Assembly (NCBI RefSeq): GCF_002259745.1
Contig: NZ_MWWW01000005.1
Coordinates: forward strand, 160,778-224,777
Length of the DNA stretch: 64,000 nt
Direction: 5' to 3'
Source: Bifidobacterium myosotis
Lineage (GTDB): Bacteria > Actinomycetota > Actinomycetes > Actinomycetales > Bifidobacteriaceae
Below, piece after piece: positions 34,166 through 48,666 of this stretch. Position numbers and translations under genes: made by a program. The notes beneath the pieces are model-generated. The model worked only from the letters and a program-made list of their open reading frames with translations, ran no database searches and had not been told where the DNA came from. Numbering within the stretch: the stretch's first letter is position 1; every line of letters begins with the position of its first letter.

Positions 34166-35758
34166 TTAGTGGATGTAAGTGATGCTGGGATTGTTGGCCT
34201 GCTCCTTGGTAAGGGTCCTGAGCCATGCGTATGGAAGGCCGCCGCCGGATTCGCTGACGACGATGCTGCCGTCGTCCTTGATTTCCTCGACGATGGCGAC
34301 GTGTCCGTAATCGGCGCTTGCGCCGAGATAGCCTTTGGCGAAGCTCGCCACGTCGCCGAGCTGTATGCCGCCGCCCGTCGGGTATCCGAATTTTCTGGCG
34401 CTTGACGCCCACATCCAGCCGTCGCCCATGTAACCGTCCACAGGTTTGCCGATCTGCAATCGGCGGGCGGCCGCCCACCATGTGCATTGGCCGGTTTCAT
34501 AGGTGGTGATCTTGCCCACGGGCGTGCCGGTCGCCGCCACATCCACGTTCAGAGTGCCAGACTGCATGACCAACGGTGGCGTGAGCTTGCCGATGGTTCG
34601 TCCTGCCGTGGCCGAACAGCCGCCTCCCGCATCAATCGCCGGCTTCACGTTGTCGAGATACCGTTTGGTGATGTTGGGAATATCCGGGTACCTCATGAGG
34701 TTGCCTTCGCCCGCGTTATGGGCGATGACCAAAGCCGTCAGGTCGTCAAGCTCGGCGAACGGCATGCCCGGGTGCTTGGCCTTGAGTTGTTTGACGCCTT
34801 CCAAGCGGTTTTTCAGATACATGCCGCCGTAATGGGCGTGGACCATGGGCTCGGTGATGCCTTCAGGTGGTGTCTGGTCGGCGCCTTCGGGGTGCACGCC
34901 GCGCCATACGCTCCTGTTCATCTGCAGCAATCCCCAGGTTCCTCCGTTGCTGTCGTCGGCATATGCATCCGGTCGGAAACCGGATTCCTGCTTCATGATC
35001 GCCGCGATGAAATCCGCGCTCAATCCGCTCGATCGAGCCGCCTCGCTCACCCATGGTTTCGCCTCGTCCGGGACCTCGATCACACTGGCTTCACAACCGC
35101 CGTCATCTCCAACGGCAACGGTGGGGATGAACCACAACAGCAGACTGAAGACCATCAGCACCGCCACCGCGCCCAGCAGAAACGGGACACCGACCGCAGC
35201 TGATGCCGATGCTGCGATCCCGGCTTTCACCGCCGTTACGGCCCGAGAAACCGTCTGCGTGACTTGTCTCGCAATCTGCGTCGAGGCTCTGGCAGCGGAT
35301 TTGGCCCCTTGGACGCCCGATCGTACGGTCTTGCCGGAGCGCCTCGCACGTCTGACACGAGCCGAAGCCGTTCTTCCTGCCGCGGCACGTGCCGTCGAAC
35401 CTCTTGCCGCATGTCTTGTGCGAATAATACCGGTCACGCCGTCGCATATCCGGCTTACGGGGGCCATTGGTGATAATGGGTTGTCGTCCTCGCTGGTCTC
35501 CGTCTGTGTCGATTGCGATTCAAGCACGGATCGTGTCGCTTTCACACCACGGTTCAAAGCGCTGACGGTTGTTGTGCCGATCGGGTGCGATGCTTCGGAT
35601 TCACTGTTCCTGATGATAGTTTGTGGCTGTTTTAGCCCGGCCAGCACGGGCCCATGGGAGAGTCCGCTGACATGACGGACTTTCAAGCCATGAATCGTGC
35701 CGTTCGGTCGAACGAGATTGCGTGTGGCGTGGAATGAGTCGGAGGTGACGGGTCTCAT
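34166..35758 (-). CDS. bifunctional peptidoglycan hydrolase (SLT-like plus CHAP), VirB1-like
   Basis: 530 aa. One membrane helix (VGVPFLLGAVAVLMVFSLLLWFIP, ~195-218) follows a basic cytoplasmic region. A lytic-transglycosylase-like domain follows (AARSSGLSADFIAAIMKQES with catalytic Glu, then T-W-G-L-L-Q-M-N), and a C-terminal CHAP amidase/endopeptidase domain (YETGQCTWWAAARRL with catalytic Cys, later D-Y-G-H-V-A-I-V-E-E with catalytic His). It opens the cell wall so that the conjugation channel can assemble. It overlaps the virB4 gene by 4 bp. Confidence 0.92.
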   Translation of the reverse strand: MRPVTSDSFHATRNLVRPNGTIHGLKVRHVSGLSHGPVLAGLKQPQTIIRNSESEASHPIGTTTVSALNRGVKATRSVLESQSTQTETSEDDNPLSPMAPVSRICDGVTGIIRTRHAARGSTARAAAGRTASARVRRARRSGKTVRSGVQGAKSAARASTQIARQVTQTVSRAVTAVKAGIAASASAAVGVPFLLGAVAVLMVFSLLLWFIPTVAVGDDGGCEASVIEVPDEAKPWVSEAARSSGLSADFIAAIMKQESGFRPDAYADDSNGGTWGLLQMNRSVWRGVHPEGADQTPPEGITEPMVHAHYGGMYLKNRLEGVKQLKAKHPGMPFAELDDLTALVIAHNAGEGNLMRYPDIPNITKRYLDNVKPAIDAGGGCSATAGRTIGKLTPPLVMQSGTLNVDVAATGTPVGKITTYETGQCTWWAAARRLQIGKPVDGYMGDGWMWASSARKFGYPTGGGIQLGDVASFAKGYLGASADYGHVAIVEEIKDDGSIVVSESGGGLPYAWLRTLTKEQANNPSITYIH

Positions 35759-38151
35759 TCGGGTTTCCGATCCTCGAATTTCGTGGTATACAACCGATAA
35801 AGCAGACTATCGGCATCGATACGCCCATCGAACGGTATGAACGCAGTGCCGCTCTTAGCCATGCCCTGACCGGGCTGCACCCCGGTGAAGAACGCCCGCT
35901 GTTCATCGGACAGCTTCAGCAGCTCGCACAAGGCGTCGGCATCCGTGGCGGTCTGGTTCAGCAGCAACAGGAAGTCGCTGTTCGCGAGCATCAGACGCGC
36001 ATCCTGGTTGGCCAGCAGCTCCTCGATGTTCTGCGTGATGCCGGTGGGGCACAAACCCCATTTACGGGCGCGCTTGTACAGGCGCAGGAAGTATTCGGCC
36101 GCATACCGGTTCGAGAACAGCAGATGGAACTCGTCCACCCACAGCCAGGTGCGCCGGCCGAGACGGCGATTCCTGACGACCCGGTTCCATATCTGATCCA
36201 GGACGACGAGCATACCGAATGTGCGCAACTCCGCTCCCAGACCGGAAACGTCATAGACCAGGAACCGGCTGGACGTATTCACATCAGTGGCATGGGCGAA
36301 GGCGTTCAGACTGCCGGTCGCGTAGATCTCCAATGCTCGCGCGGCATCATGGGCACCTGGCTCATTCAAAGCCGTGAGACGGTCATGCAGGGTGACGAGC
36401 GTTGGCATGCCCAGTTCTGGATGCTCCCGCACCTCGCGATACATGCCGATGACCGTACGGTCGATCAGACTGCGCTGCATGCGGTCGATGCCGTCCTGTC
36501 CGCCGATCAGCACGCCGAGCATGTTCAGCACGCTCGCACATTTCGACCGTATCGGATCACCCTCGGAATCATCCTCATACTCGATATCCAAAGCGTTGAT
36601 ATGCGCGCGCGACGATTCCCCGATCTCGACTCGCTCGCCGCCAAGACCGGTGCACAACGGCGTGAACTCACGTTCCGGGTCGATGACGATCAGATCATCG
36701 TCCGGACGGGTCAGATAGATCTGGGTGATCTCGTTCTTCGCCGCCTGGCTCTTGCCCGACCCGGTCGTACCCAGAACGAATCCGTTGCCGTTCATGCCTT
36801 TCGTACGGTCGATGACCACGGGATTGCCGGTGCGGGCGTTCGCCCCATGGAACACCCCGCCCGGCTCGAACAGCTCCTGCGACGTGAACGGCACCAGAAT
36901 CGCCGCGCTCGACGTGGTCAGCGTGCGACGCATCGGCGGCAGGGGATTCCCCAACGGCAGTACGGCGTTCAGCCCCTCCACCTGCATGTAGGCCAAGGTC
37001 TCGGCCACACACGACTGCCCATCGATTGCGGCCGTCACGTCACGAACCGTCTGGTCCAGTTGCTCGCGACTGCCCGCCGACACGTCCACGATCATGAGGG
37101 AATCCACCAGACGGTCGCCGTTATGCTCCAGATCATCACGCAGCTCACCCGCCTGAGTCATGGATTCCTGAAGATCATGAGGCAGCATGTCCTCGGGCAG
37201 ATGCTGTTTGCGGTTCTTGCGCCGCTCGTCGATGGCCTGCATATCCATTTCGGCGATCGTCCGGTTCACGAGCTTCAACCCCTCGGCCTTGCCCCGCGGG
37301 GACAGATGGATGCCGACCGTGATATCCGCCTTGATGTCCGTGATGGACGACACTAGTTGATCGCTCAGATAATCCGGGAAGTCACGCACCAACAGACACT
37401 GATGCCACACCTCCGCAGTGCCCGAGCTCAACCGGAGCCGACGGCGATCCGACACATCCACGGCGAACGGGGCCACATAATCCTTCGTGGACATGCCATG
37501 CGATTTCAGGAAGCCATCCTCGGTGAACGAGAACCGGACACCGTGCCGCAGCATCCCGTGCAATACCGCCAGACGCGACTGCCGGTTCAAGCGGACGCCG
37601 ACGCAGCCGCCCACCGACCGCAGTTGCGCCGTGGCACGCAACGCGGCACGGTTCAGCAGCGTGACCGCCCGTTCCCCGTCCCGCTCACGCAACGTCAACG
37701 TCAGATACTTGTCCGTCACCGCGCCCTGCGAACGCCCGGCGAGACGCCGACGCACATTGCGGTTGAAGTCCCCGCGCAATCCATCCAACGCATCGCTCCG
37801 AAGCGACATGGCGATACTGCGCGTCACCTCCTCGGGATCCAGCATGCGCGTGGCGACCGTGATCTGGACTCCCATGTTCTCGCCGATCGAATTCAGGAAA
37901 CGACCCCACCGGTCCACGACATCCAGCTGCTGATCCTGGGTCGCGACCTGATAATTGATGTCGCTGATCCGCAGCGACACGCTCCACCGGTCGCCGCCAA
38001 GGAACACGATGCCATTGGACAGCATCGAATCATAGCCAAGCAACTCCTTCGACGAACGAGGCATGCGACGATTCCCGGACCGCCTGTTCCCGACCTTTCC
38101 ATGTCGCTTACCGTTGCCTTTGACCGCCTTGCTGCCACTGATGTCAGACAT
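35755..38151 (-). CDS. VirB4-type conjugation ATPase
   Basis: 798 aa. Walker A G-T-T-G-S-G-K-S-Q-A-A-K lies in the middle, then D-L-I-V-I-D-P-E-R-E-F, and Walker B W-L-W-V-D-E-F-H-L-L-F in the C-terminal third. The N-terminal half is the VirB4 substrate/channel domain. It energises assembly of the type IV secretion channel. The start overlaps the PrgI gene by 8 bp and the stop overlaps the hydrolase gene start, so it is part of the minus-strand transfer operon. Confidence 0.94.
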   Translation of the reverse strand: MSDISGSKAVKGNGKRHGKVGNRRSGNRRMPRSSKELLGYDSMLSNGIVFLGGDRWSVSLRISDINYQVATQDQQLDVVDRWGRFLNSIGENMGVQITVATRMLDPEEVTRSIAMSLRSDALDGLRGDFNRNVRRRLAGRSQGAVTDKYLTLTLRERDGERAVTLLNRAALRATAQLRSVGGCVGVRLNRQSRLAVLHGMLRHGVRFSFTEDGFLKSHGMSTKDYVAPFAVDVSDRRRLRLSSGTAEVWHQCLLVRDFPDYLSDQLVSSITDIKADITVGIHLSPRGKAEGLKLVNRTIAEMDMQAIDERRKNRKQHLPEDMLPHDLQESMTQAGELRDDLEHNGDRLVDSLMIVDVSAGSREQLDQTVRDVTAAIDGQSCVAETLAYMQVEGLNAVLPLGNPLPPMRRTLTTSSAAILVPFTSQELFEPGGVFHGANARTGNPVVIDRTKGMNGNGFVLGTTGSGKSQAAKNEITQIYLTRPDDDLIVIDPEREFTPLCTGLGGERVEIGESSRAHINALDIEYEDDSEGDPIRSKCASVLNMLGVLIGGQDGIDRMQRSLIDRTVIGMYREVREHPELGMPTLVTLHDRLTALNEPGAHDAARALEIYATGSLNAFAHATDVNTSSRFLVYDVSGLGAELRTFGMLVVLDQIWNRVVRNRRLGRRTWLWVDEFHLLFSNRYAAEYFLRLYKRARKWGLCPTGITQNIEELLANQDARLMLANSDFLLLLNQTATDADALCELLKLSDEQRAFFTGVQPGQGMAKSGTAFIPFDGRIDADSLLYRLYTTKFEDRKPE

Positions 38152-38524
38152 GACGACGTACCTGCCTTCCCCTGATTCGTCTACGGGCCTTCTCTTTCAA
38201 CGACGGTTTGCCGGGAAACCTCGCGGGAACATAGGGTTCGAGCAGGTAGACCTTCGGACCGAAACGCTGGCGCAGCATGTATCCCAGATACCGTTCAGGC
38301 TTCAGCCCTTTCGGACGCCACCAACCCCACAGCGCGAACGGCAGGCAAACCGCAAACAGCAGATACGACCCCAGATCGGACAAGCCCAACGACCAGAACA
38401 ACGCCGCCTCACCTCCGCCCAGGACGAGCATGCATGCGGCGGCCGCCAGTTGGCGCCAGCTCAGCCCCCACATCACCTTCGCCTCGACATTGGCGATCTC
38501 CTTATATACGCGCATCTGCAACAT
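38144..38524 (-). CDS. PrgI family conjugation membrane protein
   Basis: 126 aa. Two adjacent membrane helices (LAAAACMLVLGGGEAALFW and LGSYLLFAVCLPFALWGWW) and the W-R-P-K-G-L-K-P-E-R-Y segment match the PrgI (VirB3-like) family. A second ATG lies three codons after the start. Such proteins bind VirB4 at the membrane. It lies 42 bp after the TrbL-like gene and overlaps virB4 by 8 bp. Confidence 0.85.
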   Translation of the reverse strand: MLQMRVYKEIANVEAKVMWGLSWRQLAAAACMLVLGGGEAALFWSLGLSDLGSYLLFAVCLPFALWGWWRPKGLKPERYLGYMLRQRFGPKVYLLEPYVPARFPGKPSLKEKARRRIRGRQVRRHV

Positions 38525-38566
38525 GAAAGAATCCTTTCCCTGATTGGCCCCGGTTGTGGTAGGCGG

Positions 38567-39412
38567 CTACTCGCCGCCGGCTATGGCCCGGCTGACACGC
38601 TGACTCACCGCGATCACGAAGAACAGCAGGATGCCCGCCATCATGAGATTGCCGAAGTTGCCCGTCACCCACGCCACCATGCCCTTGTCCGCGGAATCCG
38701 GGATCTTCACGGCATCGACCACGACCCGCTGATAGAACACCAGACAGATGAACACGCACACCGCATTCACCGACGTGCGCGCATACGACTTGAAGAAACC
38801 CACGCCGATCGGCTTGGTGTCCTCATGCACCAGAAACGCGAATGGCAACGACTGGAACGCCGTCAACGCATACAATTCGATGAACCGCACATACAGCACC
38901 ACCGTGAACACCACCGACGCCAACTGGGACAACAGCCACGGGATCACCAGCAGAAAGAACAACGCCGCCTGCCCCATCACCCCGGCATCGCGAATCTGGT
39001 CACGCATCAGATCGCCCAGCTGACCGCCGTCGCCCGTCGCCTCATACGACATCTGAGAAGACACTCCCTGCATGAGGAACTGCGTGACCTGATTGAACAT
39101 CCGAATGAATAGACTGGCGTTCTGCACGGCGATGAACACCAACGCGATCTTGAACATGGTGCCGGCAACGATCTTCACACCTAGATCACGGTCCGACTCG
39201 ATGCGCGTCGAGTTACGCGCCAGCTCCAACGTGAACATGACCGCGAGCACCACCGATGTCAGAGGCTTGACGGCGACTCCATGCACGTTCACCGCCAACT
39301 GGTAAAGAGCGGGATTCCACGTCTCCGGCGCCTGAGATAACAGCCCGGCTGTGATCGAACCGGCGCCTCCGCCGCCGATCATGTTGAGCATGGCTACGAT
39401 GAAGTCCTCCAC
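38567..39412 (-). CDS. TrbL/VirB6-like conjugation membrane protein
   Basis: 281 aa with about six or seven hydrophobic segments (VKPLTSVVLAVMFTLELA, GTMFKIALVFIAVQNA, AALFFLLVIPWLLSQLASVVFTVVLYV, SVNAVCVFICLVFYQRVV, LMMAGILLFFVIAV) and an amphipathic region with many Gln. The arrangement resembles TrbL/VirB6 channel proteins. It is preceded by a small pilin-like gene and followed by prgI. It forms the inner-membrane part of the transfer channel. Confidence 0.82.
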   Translation of the reverse strand: MEDFIVAMLNMIGGGGAGSITAGLLSQAPETWNPALYQLAVNVHGVAVKPLTSVVLAVMFTLELARNSTRIESDRDLGVKIVAGTMFKIALVFIAVQNASLFIRMFNQVTQFLMQGVSSQMSYEATGDGGQLGDLMRDQIRDAGVMGQAALFFLLVIPWLLSQLASVVFTVVLYVRFIELYALTAFQSLPFAFLVHEDTKPIGVGFFKSYARTSVNAVCVFICLVFYQRVVVDAVKIPDSADKGMVAWVTGNFGNLMMAGILLFFVIAVSQRVSRAIAGGE

Positions 39413-39430
39413 GGCAGGCCCCGAATCAGC

Positions 39431-39637
39431 TCAGCCCAGAGCCACCGCGTTGAAAATCTGCGCAGCCGCGATGATCATGCCTCCACCCACGATCTGCCAC
39501 AGTCCCGATTGCGTCTGCGGCCCGTTATGATCCTTCAGACCGCCACCGAAGGTAACGGCGCCCCACACCAGCCACAAGCCACCACCGATAGTGGCGAACC
39601 TGACGAACAACTGAAGCACCTGATTCAACAAATCCAC
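39431..39637 (-). CDS. small Maff2/VirB2-like membrane protein
   Basis: 68 aa with two hydrophobic segments separated by a short turn (L-F-V-R-F-A-T-I-G-G-G-L-W-L-V-W-G-A-V and G-G-G-M-I-I-A-A-A-Q-I-F-N-A-V). This size and shape fits the Maff2 or VirB2 pilin-like subunits at the start of Gram-positive transfer operons. It is the first gene of the minus-strand transfer operon. A GAGGAGG sequence precedes the ATG. Confidence 0.72.
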   Translation of the reverse strand: MDLLNQVLQLFVRFATIGGGLWLVWGAVTFGGGLKDHNGPQTQSGLWQIVGGGMIIAAAQIFNAVALG

Positions 39638-41155
<1,518 letters not shown>

Positions 41156-41206
41156 GACGTCGTCTCGAAGACGGGCGGCACCGGCGTCGATTTTGCTGGA
41201 AGGAAT

Positions 41207-42520
41207 TTACTTCACCTGGCGGCCGGCGCACCAGACGTGCCGGGCGGTCCAGTCGGCGGGGTCGAGGAGGTTGAGGTCGGCGGCGTATCCGGGGGCGATG
41301 AGGCCGAGCGGGGCTCCGGTAACTGGGTTGGCCTTGTCGAATCCGAAGGCGCGGGCCGGGGTGAGGGTGGCGGCCTCGACGGCGGCGACGGGACTGAAGC
41401 CGAGTTCGTTGACCGCGCGCTGGACCGCGACCTCCAGGGTGAGCGTGGAGCCGGCGATGGCGCCGTTGGACACGAGGCGCGCATGCCCGTCGACAACGTT
41501 CACGTCCAGCTCGCCGAGCTTGTACGCGCCGTCGGGGCAGTCGGTGGCGGCCATCGCGTCGGTGACGAACGCGATGCGGTGGGGCGCCAGTCCGAAGCCG
41601 AGCTTGACCATCGGGTTCTGGACGTGGAAGCCGTCGTTGATGAGCTCGATGGTGACGCGCGGGTCCTCGACCGCGGCCGGGATGGGGCCGGGTTCGCGGT
41701 GGTGCAGGCCGTTCATCGCGTTGAACATGTGGGTCATGATGCCGGCGCCCGCGTCGAAGCCGGCCTGGGCGGTGGCGTAGTCGGCGTCGCAGTGTCCGAC
41801 CGCGGGCACCACGCCGGCGGCAGCGAACTGGCGGATGGCGCCGATGCCGTGCTCCAGTTCGGGGGCGATGGTGATCTGACGGATGCAGCCGAGCTTGCCG
41901 GCCGCGGGGTCGGCGCCCGAGGCGTCGAGCATGCGGTCCACGAGTTCGGGCACCGGGTCCTTGAGGCAGTTCGGGTCGTGCGCGCCCTTGCGCTTCAGGG
42001 CGAGGAACGGGCCTTCGAGGTGGCAGCCGAGGATGTCGGGGCGGGTGGCCATCTTCTCGCGCACGGTGCGGATGTTGCGGCAGATCACGTCCATCGGGTT
42101 GGTGATGAGCGAGAGGACCTGGCGGGTGGTGCCGTGCACCGCGTGGCCAGCGCGGGCCACGTCGATGCCGTTCGGGCCGTCGTCGAAGCTCTTCTCCCAG
42201 GCGCCATGGGCGTGGATGTCCACGTAGCCGGGCGTGAGGATGCGGCCGTCCGCATCAATAACCGCACCGTCCGAACCCGATGGAGCGGCCGGGTCGATGC
42301 CGACCGTGCGGCAGGCGTGCTCGAACGCCTCCTCGCCGCTGCCGTCCGCCGCCGCGAAACCGGTGGCCACGATCACGCCGCGCGCGTCCGAGACCACCCA
42401 ATATCCGCTTTGCTCGCCGCGGGCGTCCACCTTGCGAGCCCCGCGGATCGCGACCGGACGGGCCTCGCCCTCCAACGCCGCCGTCACGTGCGCGACGATC
42501 TCACTTCTGTCCTGTGTCAT
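41207..42520 (-). CDS. nagA: N-acetylglucosamine-6-phosphate deacetylase
   Basis: 437 aa amidohydrolase. Key features: metal-binding G-Y-V-D-I-H-A-H-G, catalytic G-C-H-L-E-G-P-F-L-A, G-H-C-D-A-D, M-F-N-A-M-N-G-L and F-V-T-D-A-M-A. It removes acetate from GlcNAc-6-phosphate in the cytoplasm, giving glucosamine-6-phosphate for NagB. It lies 71 bp after nagB, with a strong hairpin between, and is the last gene of the lactase-nagB-nagA operon. Confidence 0.97.
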   Translation of the reverse strand: MTQDRSEIVAHVTAALEGEARPVAIRGARKVDARGEQSGYWVVSDARGVIVATGFAAADGSGEEAFEHACRTVGIDPAAPSGSDGAVIDADGRILTPGYVDIHAHGAWEKSFDDGPNGIDVARAGHAVHGTTRQVLSLITNPMDVICRNIRTVREKMATRPDILGCHLEGPFLALKRKGAHDPNCLKDPVPELVDRMLDASGADPAAGKLGCIRQITIAPELEHGIGAIRQFAAAGVVPAVGHCDADYATAQAGFDAGAGIMTHMFNAMNGLHHREPGPIPAAVEDPRVTIELINDGFHVQNPMVKLGFGLAPHRIAFVTDAMAATDCPDGAYKLGELDVNVVDGHARLVSNGAIAGSTLTLEVAVQRAVNELGFSPVAAVEAATLTPARAFGFDKANPVTGAPLGLIAPGYAADLNLLDPADWTARHVWCAGRQVK

Positions 42521-42538
42521 GATTTCCTTCCTATATGC

Positions 42539-42578
42539 GTTCGGGCTCCTTCTTTGCGGAGAAAGAAGGAGCCCGAAC
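42539..42578 (-). terminator. hairpin between nagB and nagA
   Basis: Perfect 17-bp arms at 42539-42555 and 42562-42578 with a 6-nt loop. No T-run follows on the minus strand before nagA, so it more likely stabilises nagB mRNA or reduces read-through. Confidence 0.7.
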
Positions 42579-42591
42579 CGTTCGATTGCCG

Positions 42592-43404
42592 TCAGATGCC
42601 CTGCCAGGCCGGCTTGTGGGCGAAGGCGTAGCGGTAGTAGTCCTTGTGACGCAGGCGGCTGGCGGCCTCCTCATCCACGATGATCGTGGCGTGCGGGTGC
42701 AGCTGCAGCGCGGAGGCCGGGCAGAACGCGCTCACGCCACCCTCGACGGTCTCCTCGATGGCCTCGGCCTTGCCCGAGCCGAACGCAAGCAGCACGAGGT
42801 GACGGGCCTTCAGGACCGTGCCGATGCCCTGCGTGATGCAGTGGGTCGGTACCTGGTTGATGTCGTCGTCGAAGAAGCGGGCGTTGTCGATGCGCGTCTG
42901 CTCGGCCAGGGTCTTCACGCGCGTGCCGGAGGCGAGCGAGGAGCCGGGCTCGTTGAAACCGATGTGGCCGTCGGTGCCGATGCCGAGGATCTGCACGTCG
43001 ATGCCGCCCGCGGCCTCGATGGCCGCGTCGTAGGCCGGGCCGGCGGCGGCGATCTTGTCGCCGTCTTCGAGCGGGGCGCCGTTCAGCACGTCGCCGGGCA
43101 CGTGGACCTTGGCCGGGTCGAGGCCCAGGGGCTCGACGACCGTGCGGTGGATGGTGGAGTGGTAGGACTGCGGGTGGTCGAGCGGCAAGCCCAGGTACTC
43201 GTCGAGCGCGAAGCCGCGCACCTTGGAGACGTCGATGTGCTCCTCATGCACGATCTTGGCGAGGGCCTGGTAGGCGGCCAGCGGGCTGGAGCCCGTGGCG
43301 AGTCCCAGCACCGCGTCCGGCTTGGCCTTGATGAGGTCCGCCACGCAACGGCCGTAGATCTCGCCGGCCTCCTCCTCGTTCTTGACGATGATCACTTCAG
43401 CCAT
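42592..43404 (-). CDS. nagB: glucosamine-6-phosphate deaminase
   Basis: 270 aa. It has the NagB signature L-G-L-A-T-G-S-S-P near residue 35, D-E-Y-L-G-L around 68-73 with the catalytic Asp, and G-I-G-T-D-G-H-I-G-F-N-E-P around 138-150. It converts glucosamine-6-phosphate to fructose-6-phosphate and ammonia, feeding the bifid shunt. The start MAEVIIVKN at 43404 is preferred over an in-frame upstream ATG. It lies between the lactase and nagA genes. Confidence 0.97.
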   Translation of the reverse strand: MAEVIIVKNEEEAGEIYGRCVADLIKAKPDAVLGLATGSSPLAAYQALAKIVHEEHIDVSKVRGFALDEYLGLPLDHPQSYHSTIHRTVVEPLGLDPAKVHVPGDVLNGAPLEDGDKIAAAGPAYDAAIEAAGGIDVQILGIGTDGHIGFNEPGSSLASGTRVKTLAEQTRIDNARFFDDDINQVPTHCITQGIGTVLKARHLVLLAFGSGKAEAIEETVEGGVSAFCPASALQLHPHATIIVDEEAASRLRHKDYYRYAFAHKPAWQGI

Positions 43405-43448
43405 GATTGATTGTCTCTTTTCTGTGGGTGTGTTTTGGGGAATATGCA

Positions 43449-43482
43449 CGGGCGGCGGCATGGTGGTGCATGCCGCCGCCCG
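43449..43482 (-). terminator. hairpin between the lactase gene and nagB
   Basis: Perfect 14-bp GC-rich arms at 43449-43462 and 43469-43482 with loop GTGGTG, 7 bp after the lactase stop. No T-run on the minus strand; probably an mRNA processing or attenuation element inside the operon. Confidence 0.7.
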
Positions 43483-43489
43483 TTGCCGG

Positions 43490-46923
<3,434 letters not shown>

Positions 46924-47013
46924 TTTTTGAGAAAGTTCTATACTCGCGTCTTGCGGGATCGGAGCTGTTCCCGCGCACGGATTCTTTACAGGTCGCAAGG
47001 AGGCCACCACACC

Positions 47014-48495
47014 ATGAGCGGATCCACCACACAGCGCACGGCGACGCCCGGACAACCGCAGGCAGCGCCCGCGAGGAACATGGGCCAGAAGATCGCATAC
47101 GCGTTCGGCAATCTGGGACAGGCCGCGTTCTACAACACGATGAGCACGTTCTTCATCACGTTCGTGACCACCGCGCTGTTCATCGACGTGGACAAGACGC
47201 TGGCCGCGCGCCTCATTGCGGTGATCACCGGACTCGTGGTGGTCATCCGCATCGCGGAGATCTTCCTCGACCCGCTGCTCGGCAACCTCGTGGACAACAC
47301 GAACACCCGCTGGGGCCGGTTCCGCCCCTGGCAGTTCATCGGCGGCCTCGTGCCCGGCATCCTGCTGATCATGGTGTTCACCGGCCTGTTCGGCCTCGTG
47401 GACGTGAACACCGGCGTGTTCATGGTCCTGTTCGTCATCGTGTTCATCCTGCTGGACGTGATCTACTCGCTGCGCGACATCTCCTACTGGGGCATGATCC
47501 CCGCGATCTCCTCCGACTCGCACGAACGCAGCACGTACACCGCGCTCGGCGCGTTCACCGGATCCATCGGCTACAACGGCGTCACCGTCATCGTCGTGCC
47601 CGTCGTCAGCTGGTTCACCTGGAAGTTCACCGGCCAATGGGAGCAGGGCCGCACCGGCTGGGCCGCGTTCGCCATCATCATCGCCGTGCTCGGCCTGTTG
47701 ACCGCGTGGAGCGTCGCGTTCGGCACCCGCGAGAACCAGGGCGAGCTGCGCGCCAAGGCCGAGGCCAACGGCAACCCCATCGAGGCGTTCAAGGCCATCG
47801 CCCAGAACGACCAGCTCCTGTGGGTCGCCCTGAGCTACCTGCTGTACTCCGTGGCCAACGTCGCCACCACCGGCGTGCTCTTCTACCAGTTCAAATACGT
47901 GCTCGGCGCGCCGGACAGCTTCTCCATCGCCGGCGTCATCCCGGTCATCACCGGACTGGTCACCACGCCCCTCTACCCGGTGCTCAACCGCCGCATCCCG
48001 CGCCGCTGGCTGTACACCGCCGGCATGGCGTTCATGATCGCCGGCTACACGCTGTTCATCATCGCGCCCATGAACCTGCCCGTCGTCATCGTCGCGCTCG
48101 TCCTCTTCTACCTGCCCGCGCAGACCATCCAGATGACCGCCATCCTGAGCATGACCGACTCCATCGAATACGGACAGCTCAAGACCGGCAAGCGCAACGA
48201 GGCCGTCACCCTCTCCGTGCGCCCGATGCTCGACAAGATCGCCGGCGCGCTGTCCAACGGCATCGTGGGCTTCGTGGCCGTCGCCGCCGGCATGGTCGGC
48301 AACGCCACCGCCGCCGACATGACCGCCGCGAACATCCGCACGTTCAAGACCTGCGCCTACTACCTGCCGCTCGCCGGCATCGTCGCCAGCCTCGTCGTCT
48401 TCCTCCTGACCGTCAAGATCGACGAGAACATGCACGACCACATCGTCGAACAGCTCGAAGAACGACTCGCCTCCGAGGAAACCGACAAGCAGTAA
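47014..48495 (+). CDS. lacS: lactose/galactoside:cation symporter (GPH family)
   Basis: 493 aa with about twelve membrane helices. The N-terminal region I-A-Y-A-F-G-N-L-G-Q-A-A-F-Y-N-T-M and the R-W-G-R-F-R-P-W loop are hallmarks of the glycoside-pentoside-hexuronide symporters. There is no PTS IIA tail, unlike streptococcal LacS. AAGGAGG lies 10 nt before the ATG at 47014. It imports lactose or related galactosides for the divergently encoded lactase. The gene symbol is by analogy. Confidence 0.9.
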   Translation: MSGSTTQRTATPGQPQAAPARNMGQKIAYAFGNLGQAAFYNTMSTFFITFVTTALFIDVDKTLAARLIAVITGLVVVIRIAEIFLDPLLGNLVDNTNTRWGRFRPWQFIGGLVPGILLIMVFTGLFGLVDVNTGVFMVLFVIVFILLDVIYSLRDISYWGMIPAISSDSHERSTYTALGAFTGSIGYNGVTVIVVPVVSWFTWKFTGQWEQGRTGWAAFAIIIAVLGLLTAWSVAFGTRENQGELRAKAEANGNPIEAFKAIAQNDQLLWVALSYLLYSVANVATTGVLFYQFKYVLGAPDSFSIAGVIPVITGLVTTPLYPVLNRRIPRRWLYTAGMAFMIAGYTLFIIAPMNLPVVIVALVLFYLPAQTIQMTAILSMTDSIEYGQLKTGKRNEAVTLSVRPMLDKIAGALSNGIVGFVAVAAGMVGNATAADMTAANIRTFKTCAYYLPLAGIVASLVVFLLTVKIDENMHDHIVEQLEERLASEETDKQ

Positions 48496-48514
48496 GCAAT
48501 CAGGGCAGCAAGGG

Positions 48515-48558
48515 AACGGCCCGGCGCTAACGGTTTGAACCGTTGGCGCCGGGCCGTT
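48515..48558. terminator. bidirectional terminator between symporter and adhesin genes
   Basis: 21-nt arms at 48515-48535 and 48538-48558 differ at one position and meet at a 2-nt spacer, forming a very stable GC-rich stem 20 bp after the symporter stop. It serves both convergent genes. T-rich tails are weak. Confidence 0.8.
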
Positions 48559-48666
48559 GCCATGCCCGCCGGGGAGAGAAGAAGGAAGAGAACCGGCGGG
48601 GTTCCGGCCGGATTGTCGTCCGGCCGGAAGAATCATCGCGGCAGAAAGCGGTCCCTGCCGCTTCGG

